This document shows positions 49,741 through 55,858 of a stretch of DNA of 55,858 nt, piece after piece; the first letter of the stretch is position 1; every line of letters starts with the position of its first letter. Below the pieces are notes generated by a model. The model did not search any database and was not told the origin of the DNA. It worked only from the letters and a program-made list of their open reading frames with translations. This DNA is from Candidatus Kaiserbacteria bacterium (GTDB taxonomy: Bacteria; Patescibacteriota; Minisyncoccia; Phycocordibacterales; UBA2100), in NCBI GenBank assembly GCA_023267655.1, contig JAHFMV010000007.1, positions 1 through 55,858 of the forward strand, given 5' to 3'. The position numbers were made by a program, and so were the translations under genes.

Positions 49741-49993
49741 ACATCATCGTGCCGCCGGACGAGTGCGAGTGGTCAGAATGACCCGAGACGTTGCAGGTGC
49801 CGCACTTTTGGCAGTCCAGCTTGATCGGAGTCGCGAGGACCCCGAGGACGAGTGCATTCCACAAGAGGAAGAGAGGATCAAATTGACCGATCGGCGCTTT
49901 GCGCATCACGGAAACCCACGCCAAAATAAACGAAAGCGCGGCTAGTATCCACATCGCCTTCCACAACCAGCATTTAATAAGGTGTTTGCTCAT
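49739..49993 (-). CDS. Small two-helix membrane protein with Cys/His tail, 84 aa
   Basis: Two hydrophobic segments (residues about 12-30 and 40-58) then LDCQKCGTCNVSGHSDHSHS, a CxxCxxC knuckle with a His-rich end that probably binds zinc or another metal on the membrane surface. No family is recognised. Confidence 0.65.
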   Translation of the reverse strand: MSKHLIKCWLWKAMWILAALSFILAWVSVMRKAPIGQFDPLFLLWNALVLGVLATPIKLDCQKCGTCNVSGHSDHSHSSGGTMM

Positions 49994-50128
49994 CATATGA
50001 GTACCATTGAATAGCTTATATCGCCCTATTGTACGCCCCCTTTGAAGGCAATTTTCATGCTATCCACACCCCTTGCGCGTCCGGTCGGTCTTTGGTTGAA
50101 TGCCTGAACACAGCTCTTGGAGGTTGCA

Positions 50129-50422
50129 ATGCTATCAATAGTCGCAAACACCGACGTTGTGGGGGTAGTTCTCCCCGAGTTCGAGCTAAAAGTGCTAACC
50201 GGCGGGAAGTCTGGGATTGTCGAACCTGTCGTCCGTGAAATCGGCGCAATGCTGCTCGCCAGCGATGTGAAGTTTTGCTTTAAGCCAGAACGCGATCGGG
50301 ACGTCGGTCAGTACCGAATGATCCGAATCAATATTCCGGATCGTCAGGATATCCGCGACAAGATCGCCAAAATGTCCTGGAGAATCAAGTCAATCGAGCG
50401 ACCGCCCCGATGGGAAATATGA
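50129..50422 (+). CDS. Hypothetical protein, 97 aa
   Basis: A mixed alpha/beta soluble protein (MLSIVANTDVVGVVLPEFEL, YRMIRINIPDRQDIRDKIAK). No family is recognised. TTGGAGG lies 5 nt before the ATG at 50129, which decides the start over the in-frame TTG at 50117. Ends in a strong terminator. Confidence 0.6.
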   Translation: MLSIVANTDVVGVVLPEFELKVLTGGKSGIVEPVVREIGAMLLASDVKFCFKPERDRDVGQYRMIRINIPDRQDIRDKIAKMSWRIKSIERPPRWEI

Positions 50423-50431
50423 CGTGCAACG

Positions 50432-50461
50432 GCCGCAGCCTCGCGCTGCGGCTTTACTTTT
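50432..50461 (+). terminator. Rho-independent terminator
   Basis: GCCGCAG/CTGCGGC stem with a 7-nt loop, then TTTACTTTTT. Confidence 0.85.
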
Positions 50462-50463
50462 TG

Positions 50464-50535
50464 TGCCCCCGCCAAGAGTCGAACTTGGATTCTCGCGTTA
50501 GGAGTGCGAAGTTCTGTCCGTTGAACTACGGGAGC
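50464..50535 (-). tRNA. tRNA-Arg (CCT)
   Basis: Acceptor GCTCCCG/CGGGGGC (one G-U pair), D arm GTTCAACGGACAGAAC, anticodon loop CTCCTAA (anticodon CCT) closed by TCGCA/CGCGA with one A-C mismatch, T arm CCAAGTTCGACTCTTGG. Its first 10 nt also encode the end of the upstream LAGLIDADG-type gene. Confidence 0.9.
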
Positions 50536-51173
50536 GTTTGCGTGAGCATCTTATCAGCAATTCCCCGGAATAAACAGTGAACGAGTTTGAGCTGATAGGC
50601 GCCTCGCCGAAGCGTAATGCGACACATGCCAAATTGAGTATGGCTCTTATTGTGCCTGTCGTTGTGATTGACTCGAATTTGCGAAATTGGAACTTGGGCG
50701 ACTTTTGACCAGTGCTTTCTGCACTCAATGGGATTCATTGGCGTACAAGTGCGGATCATAAAGTCCAATTCCTCGTTCTTAATGCCGAGATTGGTTCGCA
50801 TTATTTTTAAAAACACTTGCACCATTTTCTGATCGGTGTTTGTAAACACAAAACTACTTTTTGTACCTTCGCTCCAATACAATGCAGCATATAAAATCGG
50901 CCACGCCTTACGAATATCGACATGCTCAAGAATTGAGTCCGATTCCTTCTGTGCTCGTTCCCATTCGCGGATCTTTTCCGCCTTACTACCACCACGGTAT
51001 GATCGAATCGCTTTTCTAACATCGTCAGACAAATCGATATCTTTTATGTGATGCCAGATACCGGTTTTCGACATTTGATATTTCCGCATCAGGTCGGACA
51101 TGGGCATACCGCTTGTACGATCGCGTTTTATGTCGCGTATGGTCGCCAATGGATAGCGCTGATATCGTTGCAT
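50526..51173 (-). CDS. HTH plus single-motif LAGLIDADG-type endonuclease-like protein
   Basis: 215 aa. An N-terminal helix-turn-helix (MSDLMRKYQMSKTGIWHHIK) precedes YAALYWSEGTKSSFVFTNTD (residues about 90-110), the single acidic LAGLIDADG-like motif of a family common in archaea and CPR. Single-motif proteins act as dimers. It ends TLP-stop, with the last codons read from the first 10 nt of tRNA-Arg. No -10 box at 6 nt is visible; the gene is more AT-rich than its neighbours. Confidence 0.75.
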   Translation of the reverse strand: MQRYQRYPLATIRDIKRDRTSGMPMSDLMRKYQMSKTGIWHHIKDIDLSDDVRKAIRSYRGGSKAEKIREWERAQKESDSILEHVDIRKAWPILYAALYWSEGTKSSFVFTNTDQKMVQVFLKIMRTNLGIKNEELDFMIRTCTPMNPIECRKHWSKVAQVPISQIRVNHNDRHNKSHTQFGMCRITLRRGAYQLKLVHCLFRGIADKMLTQTLP

Positions 51174-51287
51174 TCGCTAATCATAGGACACCAACGTCCA
51201 TGGGCAATATTAAAAGTCCTATATATGTGGACAGCGAACTCGACTACTTTCTTTCTTTCTTTACGAAAACCTGATCCGCCGCTTACT

Positions 51288-51533
51288 TTAGAGATTCAAA
51301 AGCTTACGCAACTCCTCTTCGTCAAAACCGACGACGAGGTTGTCGCCCACCGTGATGACGGGGACGCCCATTTGCCCTGACTTTTCGATCATCGCTTTGC
51401 GTTGGACAATATCAGCCGCCACGTCGTGCTCGGTATAGGCAATATTATGCGCTTTGAAAAACTCCTTCGCCGCGCCACAGAAATGGCACGTGGGGGTTGA
51501 ATAAATGGTGACGGTTTGTTGTGCTGTGGGCAT
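51288..51533 (-). CDS. Glutaredoxin-like protein
   Basis: 81 aa. Redox motif CHFC in STPTCHFCGAAKEFF, cis-Pro TGQMGVPVITV-like (GVPVITVGD) and GFDEEELRKLL, as in NrdH/glutaredoxin-like proteins that use a thioredoxin reductase or glutathione. A TATAAT box lies about 30 nt upstream of the ATG. The 51174-51287 gap between it and the endonuclease gene holds nothing I recognise beyond a TTTC tract. Confidence 0.88.
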   Translation of the reverse strand: MPTAQQTVTIYSTPTCHFCGAAKEFFKAHNIAYTEHDVAADIVQRKAMIEKSGQMGVPVITVGDNLVVGFDEEELRKLLNL

Positions 51534-51614
51534 AGATTGCGCGCTTATCTATTAGAGAAAGCATTATAGCATGCCTTGTTTTTTCACCCTGTGGACACTA
51601 CCATGCTTGCTGTA

Positions 51615-51685
51615 GCGGGATTAGTTTAGTGGTAGAACGAATGCTTCCCAAGCATTAGATACGAGTTCGATTCTCGTATCCCGCA
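51615..51685 (+). tRNA. tRNA-Gly (CCC)
   Basis: Acceptor GCGGGAT/ATCCCGC, anticodon stem AATGC/GCATT with loop TTCCCAA (anticodon CCC), T arm ACGAGTTCGATTCTCGT. No encoded CCA. Confidence 0.93.
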
Positions 51686-51686
51686 T

Positions 51687-51935
51687 TCATTGAGCATTCT
51701 TTGCAGCTTGTTTCGCAAAATAAACTCGTATGGTCCATGCGGGTATTATGCTCAGTCCCGGAATTGCCTCAACGAGCATGGTCGCCAATGTGCCACCGAT
51801 GTTGTCTGATGAAAATATATTTATTCCTTCTGCCTCTCCAATCATAAATAGTAACCCGGCAGCAATAATGTCGGTAACTATGTTAAGGACAGGCACAATA
51901 CTGAAAAGATCAGCGATAAAGGCAATGGCGTACAT
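51687..51935 (-). CDS. Small membrane protein, 82 aa
   Basis: Two hydrophobic stretches (FIADLFSIVPVLNIVTDIIA and the 52-70 region) separated by a Gly/Asn-rich loop. No family is recognised. It begins 3 nt after the ftsB-like stop and ends next to tRNA-Gly, so it is probably in the ftsB-like operon. Confidence 0.55.
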   Translation of the reverse strand: MYAIAFIADLFSIVPVLNIVTDIIAAGLLFMIGEAEGINIFSSDNIGGTLATMLVEAIPGLSIIPAWTIRVYFAKQAAKNAQ

Positions 51936-51938
51936 AAG

Positions 51939-52307
51939 TTACCAAGAAAACATACTCTTAAACCGTTGCAGGGCAGAGGGCTTTGGCGGTGGTGGGGGCG
52001 CTGGAGGGTCGACGATAATGATGACACTCTCGCCCGCGGCGGCGAGGTTGTAGCGCTCGCGGAGTTCGGCTTCGACTCCCCTGTCACTCTTCAAATTCGA
52101 AATGTCGGTGCGGAGCTCTTGTTCGCGCGCTTGGAGATCGTCGAGCTTGGCCTGCGCCTCCGTTTTCAGTACGTGGGAATCCTGCGACTTTTGATACACG
52201 CCCCAGACACCGCGTGCGGCGATCGCCACGAGGACAAGGAGGATAAGTGCGAGGAGTCTTCTCCACATGAGACGCATCGGATCGCGGCGTTGATTGTACC
52301 CAGCCAT
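51939..52307 (-). CDS. Septum formation initiator protein (FtsB/DivIC family)
   Basis: 122 aa: one membrane helix (LLALILLVLVAIAARGVWGV), a coiled coil (SHVLKTEAQAKLDDLQAREQ) and the family's end block EAELRERYNLAAAGESVIII, followed by a Pro-rich tail. FtsB/DivIC assemble with FtsL and activate septal wall synthesis. TAAAAT lies 8 nt before the ATG. Confidence 0.85.
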   Translation of the reverse strand: MAGYNQRRDPMRLMWRRLLALILLVLVAIAARGVWGVYQKSQDSHVLKTEAQAKLDDLQAREQELRTDISNLKSDRGVEAELRERYNLAAAGESVIIIVDPPAPPPPPKPSALQRFKSMFSW

Positions 52308-52385
52308 GTGCTACAATTTTAGCACCTGAATTTGAGTCAAGTTTTAACCTAGCACCTGACACCTAAAACCTGTAACCTACTCTAT

Positions 52386-52520
52386 ATGTCGTTTCTTTTT
52401 CACCGCAAAACAAAAAAAGTCCTCAATTATGTGTGGATGGTCGTGGCCGTCCTCGTTATCCTCGGCATGGTGCTCTTCTTTGCACCGGGACTCACCGCTT
52501 TGCTTTTTGGGATTAACTAG
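52386..52520 (+). CDS. Single-pass membrane protein, 44 aa
   Basis: MSFLFHRKTKKVLNYVWMVV then AVLVILGMVLFFAPGLTALL: a basic N-terminus and one long hydrophobic helix. Too short for a family call, but the composition and clean TAG stop fit a real microprotein. It is divergent from the ftsB-like gene. Confidence 0.55.
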   Translation: MSFLFHRKTKKVLNYVWMVVAVLVILGMVLFFAPGLTALLFGIN

Positions 52521-52580
52521 ACAAGCGATTTATATAGTAGTAACGTGCCGCTAGCGTGCTTCTAACTATGGAGATGCGCG

Positions 52581-52775
52581 ATGACACTATCGCAATTGAC
52601 CCTTGTAGCCCGGTTTGTGGCTATCTGGGCGTTGGGCGTACTGGGGCCACCCGCAGCAATAGTTTTGACTTACTACCAGTACAAATGGACGGCCGTCGTT
52701 TTTGCTTGGGCTGCAGGACTAGCTGGCTATCATACGTACGCTCTTTATAAGCGCTTTGGACTACTAGATCCATAA
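52581..52775 (+). CDS. Small two-helix membrane protein, 64 aa
   Basis: Two hydrophobic segments (LVARFVAIWALGVLGPPAAI and WTAVVFAWAAGLAGYHTYAL) with a Tyr-rich turn. No family is recognised. GGAG lies 8 nt before the ATG and a strong terminator follows, which supports a real gene. Confidence 0.6.
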   Translation: MTLSQLTLVARFVAIWALGVLGPPAAIVLTYYQYKWTAVVFAWAAGLAGYHTYALYKRFGLLDP

Positions 52776-52797
52776 CAGCACTGACGCGCTGTTGTTT

Positions 52798-52830
52798 GCC
52801 GGCCACCACGGAGTGGCCGGCTTTATTATT
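52798..52830 (+). terminator. Rho-independent terminator
   Basis: 9-bp stem GCCGGCCAC/GTGGCCGGC, then TTTATTATTT. Confidence 0.85.
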
Positions 52831-52896
52831 TCCCCTCCCCATCACATTCACAAACGTCTCTGTGGAAGCTCTGTTTTCCTACTCGATAGAGATCGT

Positions 52897-54690
52897 TCAC
52901 TCGTTGCCTCTGATTACCTTGAGGAATACATCGTGCGGGATGTCGACTTTGCCGCGGGCGAGCATTTTCTTCTTTCCTTTTTTCTGTTTTTCGAGCAGTT
53001 TCATTTTGCGGGTGATGTCGCCGCCGTAAAGGTAGCCGGTGACGTCTTTGCGCATTGCTGATTTGCGGCGGGAGGCGATGATCTTGCCGCCGGTTTTGGC
53101 TTGGATTTTAAGATCGAAAAGCTGACGCGGGAGGAGTTCTTCCAATTTCTCGACGAGCGATTCGGCTTCGGTGCCGACGCGACGTGCAGAAACAATGCGC
53201 GCGAACGCAGGCACGAGTTCTTCGGCGACGAGGACATCGAGTCTGACGACATCGGCGTCACGAAGGCCGAGGAGTTCGTAGGAGAGCGATGCAAAACCAC
53301 TCGAGACACTTTTTAATTTATCAAAAAATGTGCGCATCAATTCACGTAGCGGCATTTCGGATGCCAATTTTACTTTTCCATCGGGCAGCGTCTCGGTTTC
53401 CCCCACAACCGCTTCGTGATCAAAGAGGATTTGTGAAATACCGCCGAGGTACTGTGGTGGCGTGATGATAGAGAGCGCGACCCACGGCTCGCGGACTAAT
53501 TTTACCGTCCCATCGTCGGGAAATTTCGCGGGATTGTAAATTTCTTCAATTTTTCCGTTATTGAGCGTGAGTTCGTAGACGGTTGTCGGCATCGTGACAA
53601 CAAGCGGCAAATTAAATTCGCGCTTCAGGCGCTCGACGATGATTTCCAAATGGAGCATGCCAAGGAATCCGCAGCGGAAGCCCTTGCCCATGACACCAGA
53701 TGATTCCTCTTCGTAGGAAAGTGACGAGTCGGTGAGGCGCAGACGCTCGAGCGCTTGGCGTAGCTGGAGGAGGTCGTCTTGCGATTCGGGGTACACAGAT
53801 GCCCAAATGACCGGCGCGGGCTGTCGGTAGCCGCCGAGCGATTCCGCCGACATGCGCGCCGCGACGACGGTGTCACCCACCGACGCGATGCCCGGCTTTT
53901 TGATGCCGGTCACGATGTAGCCGATCTCGCCTTCGTTTAATGACTCGCGCGGCTGTTCTTCAGGTGTAAGAACGCCGACTTCGATCGCGTTGAATGTCGC
54001 GTTGGCTGCGGCAAGTTTGAGACTGTCGCCTTTTTCAACTTTCCCGCCAAAGAGCCGACAGTACACGATGACGCCGCGGTGGTCGGAATATGAAAAATCG
54101 TACACAAGCGCTTGCAGTTTATCGCCGCTGGATTGTGGTGGTGGAATTTTCGCGACGATCGTATCGAGAAGTTCTTTGACGCCCGCGCCCGTTTTGCCGG
54201 ACGTTGCCAAAATTTCGCTTTCATCGCATCCAAGCAGCATCGAGATTTCAGAACGCACATCATCGACCCGCGCATGTGGTGCGTCGATTTTATTAACGAC
54301 CGGAATTATGACGCGCTTTAGATCCCGCGCCGTCTGTAAGACGGAGAGCGTCTGCGCTTCAACACCCTGCGTCGCATCTACTAAGAGAACGACGCCTTCA
54401 ACGGCCGAGAGTGCACGCGAGACTTCGTAAGCGAAATCTATATGTCCAGGGGTATCAATTAAATTCAAAATATATGGCGTCCCGTCGACCGTATAATTCA
54501 TGCGAACAGGAGCCATTTTTATCGTTATTCCGCGCTCTCGTTCCAAATCCATCTTGTCGAGCACCTGCTCCCGCATGTGGCGTTTTTCGATTGTTCCTGT
54601 GATTTCAAGCATCCTATCAGCAAGGGTTGACTTCCCATGATCCACGTGGGCAATTATAGAAAAGTTGCGGATGTTATTTAATTGTCCCAT
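52897..54690 (-). CDS. lepA: Elongation factor 4 (LepA)
   Basis: 597-aa ribosome-associated GTPase that back-translocates or remodels ribosomes. G motifs: AHVDHGKSTLADRM, RERGITIK, DTPGHIDF, NKIDAPHA. EF4-specific C-terminal block with SAMRKDVTGYLYGGDITRKM and KQKKGKKKMLARGKVDIP. Length is standard. The first 17 nt overlap the end of the LAGLIDADG gene upstream on the same strand; there is no Shine-Dalgarno, so initiation may be coupled to it or leaderless from an internal promoter. Confidence 0.95.
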   Translation of the reverse strand: MGQLNNIRNFSIIAHVDHGKSTLADRMLEITGTIEKRHMREQVLDKMDLERERGITIKMAPVRMNYTVDGTPYILNLIDTPGHIDFAYEVSRALSAVEGVVLLVDATQGVEAQTLSVLQTARDLKRVIIPVVNKIDAPHARVDDVRSEISMLLGCDESEILATSGKTGAGVKELLDTIVAKIPPPQSSGDKLQALVYDFSYSDHRGVIVYCRLFGGKVEKGDSLKLAAANATFNAIEVGVLTPEEQPRESLNEGEIGYIVTGIKKPGIASVGDTVVAARMSAESLGGYRQPAPVIWASVYPESQDDLLQLRQALERLRLTDSSLSYEEESSGVMGKGFRCGFLGMLHLEIIVERLKREFNLPLVVTMPTTVYELTLNNGKIEEIYNPAKFPDDGTVKLVREPWVALSIITPPQYLGGISQILFDHEAVVGETETLPDGKVKLASEMPLRELMRTFFDKLKSVSSGFASLSYELLGLRDADVVRLDVLVAEELVPAFARIVSARRVGTEAESLVEKLEELLPRQLFDLKIQAKTGGKIIASRRKSAMRKDVTGYLYGGDITRKMKLLEKQKKGKKKMLARGKVDIPHDVFLKVIRGNE

Positions 54691-55504
54691 GTAATCGTCG
54701 GTGCTTGATGTTGTTAAGCACTATTCTCGCGTCTTTGACCCGTTTTGAGTGAATGCAATAAGGCAAAATAGCATGGATAAGCTTTTCAAGCGACTGCGCT
54801 TCATTAACCTCGAGACGCCATAAATCCGCTCTCCATGGTTGACCCCATTTTGTAACACCTTTGCCTAAGATCATCCTAAACTTACTACGTATAGTATTTC
54901 GGATAAGGAACTCATGTATATCTTTTAAGATCGCGAGATCATACGCATCGATTTTAAACCGCCCTCTTACCTGATTGAGGCCAAAGGTTCCTTCCGCGTC
55001 AATATACCCGGCAATGAATGCAAGCATACGCACGTCGCTGACGGATAGCCAATTGCGCTCGCGTGAATTGTATTTCTCCAACAAAAAGGCAAACGATGAA
55101 TTGACGTAACAACTCATATGGGTACTCCGAGCATTTCGTGAAAATGTTATCTTCCCGTAACGACCAAATATCCGTTTAAAAACGATTTCCTGTGCAAGGT
55201 GTGTGCTATGACAGCGAACTACGAAAATCTCGGAGGTCACTTGTGGTCGGTATACATTTAGATCGCCATATCGGAACCCGAGCATATAAGCACGTTCCGC
55301 ATCAGAGCCAGTAAAATCTTTCTTGAAATAATGAGTCTGCGCTGCGCTTTTAGTCTTTAACGTAATTCCGGCTTCCTTAAGTCGGGTTCTGACCGTAATG
55401 GCATCACAATGAAAGCGCGCTCCGATTCTTTTCGGTGTCCATTTTTTATCAATGTACAAACTTCGTAATGTGTCCGTTGATATCAATATTTTAGCGCGAC
55501 CCAT
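54674..55504 (-). CDS. HTH plus two-motif LAGLIDADG homing endonuclease-like protein
   Basis: 276 aa. An N-terminal HTH (WTPKRIGARFHCDAITVRTR) precedes two dodecapeptide motifs, AYMLGFRYGDLNVY (about 92-105; it ends Gly-Asp rather than Asp-Gly) and MLAFIAGYIDAEGTF (about 168-182). Free-standing. The last codons (HGTIK, stop) are read from the first 17 nt of lepA. TATCTT lies 6 nt before the ATG, so the message is probably leaderless and reaches into lepA. AT-rich compared with lepA. Confidence 0.82.
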   Translation of the reverse strand: MGRAKILISTDTLRSLYIDKKWTPKRIGARFHCDAITVRTRLKEAGITLKTKSAAQTHYFKKDFTGSDAERAYMLGFRYGDLNVYRPQVTSEIFVVRCHSTHLAQEIVFKRIFGRYGKITFSRNARSTHMSCYVNSSFAFLLEKYNSRERNWLSVSDVRMLAFIAGYIDAEGTFGLNQVRGRFKIDAYDLAILKDIHEFLIRNTIRSKFRMILGKGVTKWGQPWRADLWRLEVNEAQSLEKLIHAILPYCIHSKRVKDARIVLNNIKHRRLHGTIK

Positions 55505-55730
55505 TTCATAAAGATATCACGGTATACATGAGCCATTTGTGCAATCATAAAGAAATAGTGGATAAGTGAATGGCCTCGCCGATGTGCAGCGAGGCCAAAG
55601 AGGCCGGTTAGGTAACCCGGAACCATGAGGTTAGGTGACCAGCCTTTGGACAGCTGGTCTGGCGCGGTTGAATGCTGGGCTTTTGGACGGCACAGCTCTA
55701 AAGGCAATATAACACCCTTTGCCGCAGGGT
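55505..55730. other. Intergenic tail between transposase and endonuclease genes
   Basis: No gene is supported. It contains GACCAGC/GCTGGTC (8-nt loop) and a GGCCTCG-type inverted pair around 55572-55600 that could be the outer end of the transposable element. A frame through it on minus is probably noncoding. Confidence 0.4.
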
Positions 55731-55858
55731 TCAAGCTTTTGTACGAGACGACCACATCGGTGACACTCTGGCAGCAGATTGATAATACGCCCATGGCGTG
55801 AGGTAGCCAAGTGATTGATGCGGACGAACGAAGGTGTACTCGATGAGCCAGTCGGTCA
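55731..55858 (-). CDS. DDE transposase (integrase core, IS3/IS481-like), C-terminus only
   Basis: The visible 42 codons include DWLIEYTFVRPHQSLGYLTP, the typical end of the rve integrase core (RPHxxLGxxTP), then a short tail and TGA. The rest lies beyond the right edge. Probably an insertion element whose end falls in the next 200 bp. Confidence 0.85.
   Translation of the reverse strand, partial: TDWLIEYTFVRPHQSLGYLTPWAYYQSAARVSPMWSSRTKA

Noticed and set aside
55483-55794. 103-aa minus ORF at the right end
   Set aside because: It overlaps the transposase C-terminus in another frame and reads through hairpins likely to be the end of the insertion element.
1-55858. CRISPR array or cas genes
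   Set aside because: No regularly spaced direct repeats and no Cas-like protein were seen.

Overview
The window looks like a stretch of a Candidate Phyla Radiation (Patescibacteria) chromosome, most likely Parcubacteria. Housekeeping proteins are trimmed (IF-2 of about 509 aa with no N-terminal domains, ValRS of 711 aa). There are runs of small TrbC/VirB2-like membrane proteins, many small orphan membrane proteins, standard code with TGA as stop, and dispersed palindromic repeats. The lineage call is inference from gene content; no rRNA or marker phylogeny was possible.

Layout. 1-2.7 kb: Clp ATPase N-terminus (cut by the edge), a degenerate HtrA-like protein and a cysteine desulfurase, all on minus. 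2.7-7.3 kb: infB-rbfA, a LAGLIDADG endonuclease running into tRNA-Cys, galU, three more tRNAs and a DUF2127 protein. 7.4-11.6 kb: a minus-strand cluster of a methyltransferase, a GIY-YIG protein, an anchored solute-binding protein and five pilin-like proteins. 11.7-16.4 kb: patatin-like lipase, ABC exporter and small genes. 16.4-22 kb: gyrA, degenerate MBL-fold protein, rpsA. 22-24.4 kb: large repeat-containing surface protein. 24.6-33.3 kb: pth, lepB, a HisRS-like protein, rpsU, ybeY, ftsA, ftsZ and trxB. 33.3-41 kb: SWIB protein, broken histidine kinase, NUDIX, SGNH hydrolase plus acyltransferase, glyoxalase, AlkA-type glycosylase. 41-49 kb: tsaC, ABC exporter, tsaD, valS, PrsW protease, Hsp20. 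49-55.9 kb: tRNAs, small membrane genes, two further LAGLIDADG-type genes, glutaredoxin, ftsB-like, lepA and a transposase end. Ten tRNA genes are present. Translation (infB, rbfA, rpsA, rpsU, lepA, valS, pth), t6A synthesis (tsaC, tsaD), division (ftsA, ftsZ, ftsB-like) and envelope genes dominate.

Most notable observations. (1) Two copies (16439-16584, 30490-30634) of an undescribed-looking structured RNA candidate: a nearly invariant core of about 87 nt closed by a 22-bp helix whose sequence differs between copies while pairing is kept, with G-U pairs only on the plus strand. (2) Three free-standing LAGLIDADG-type genes, each ending 10-18 nt inside the 5' end of a conserved same-strand gene (tRNA-Cys, tRNA-Arg, lepA). 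(3) About sixteen genes carry a TANNNT -10 box exactly 6 nt before the start codon, predicting widespread leaderless mRNAs. (4) A 36-bp palindromic element inserted in the same frame in infB and trxB, with other repeat-derived peptides in tsaD and pth.
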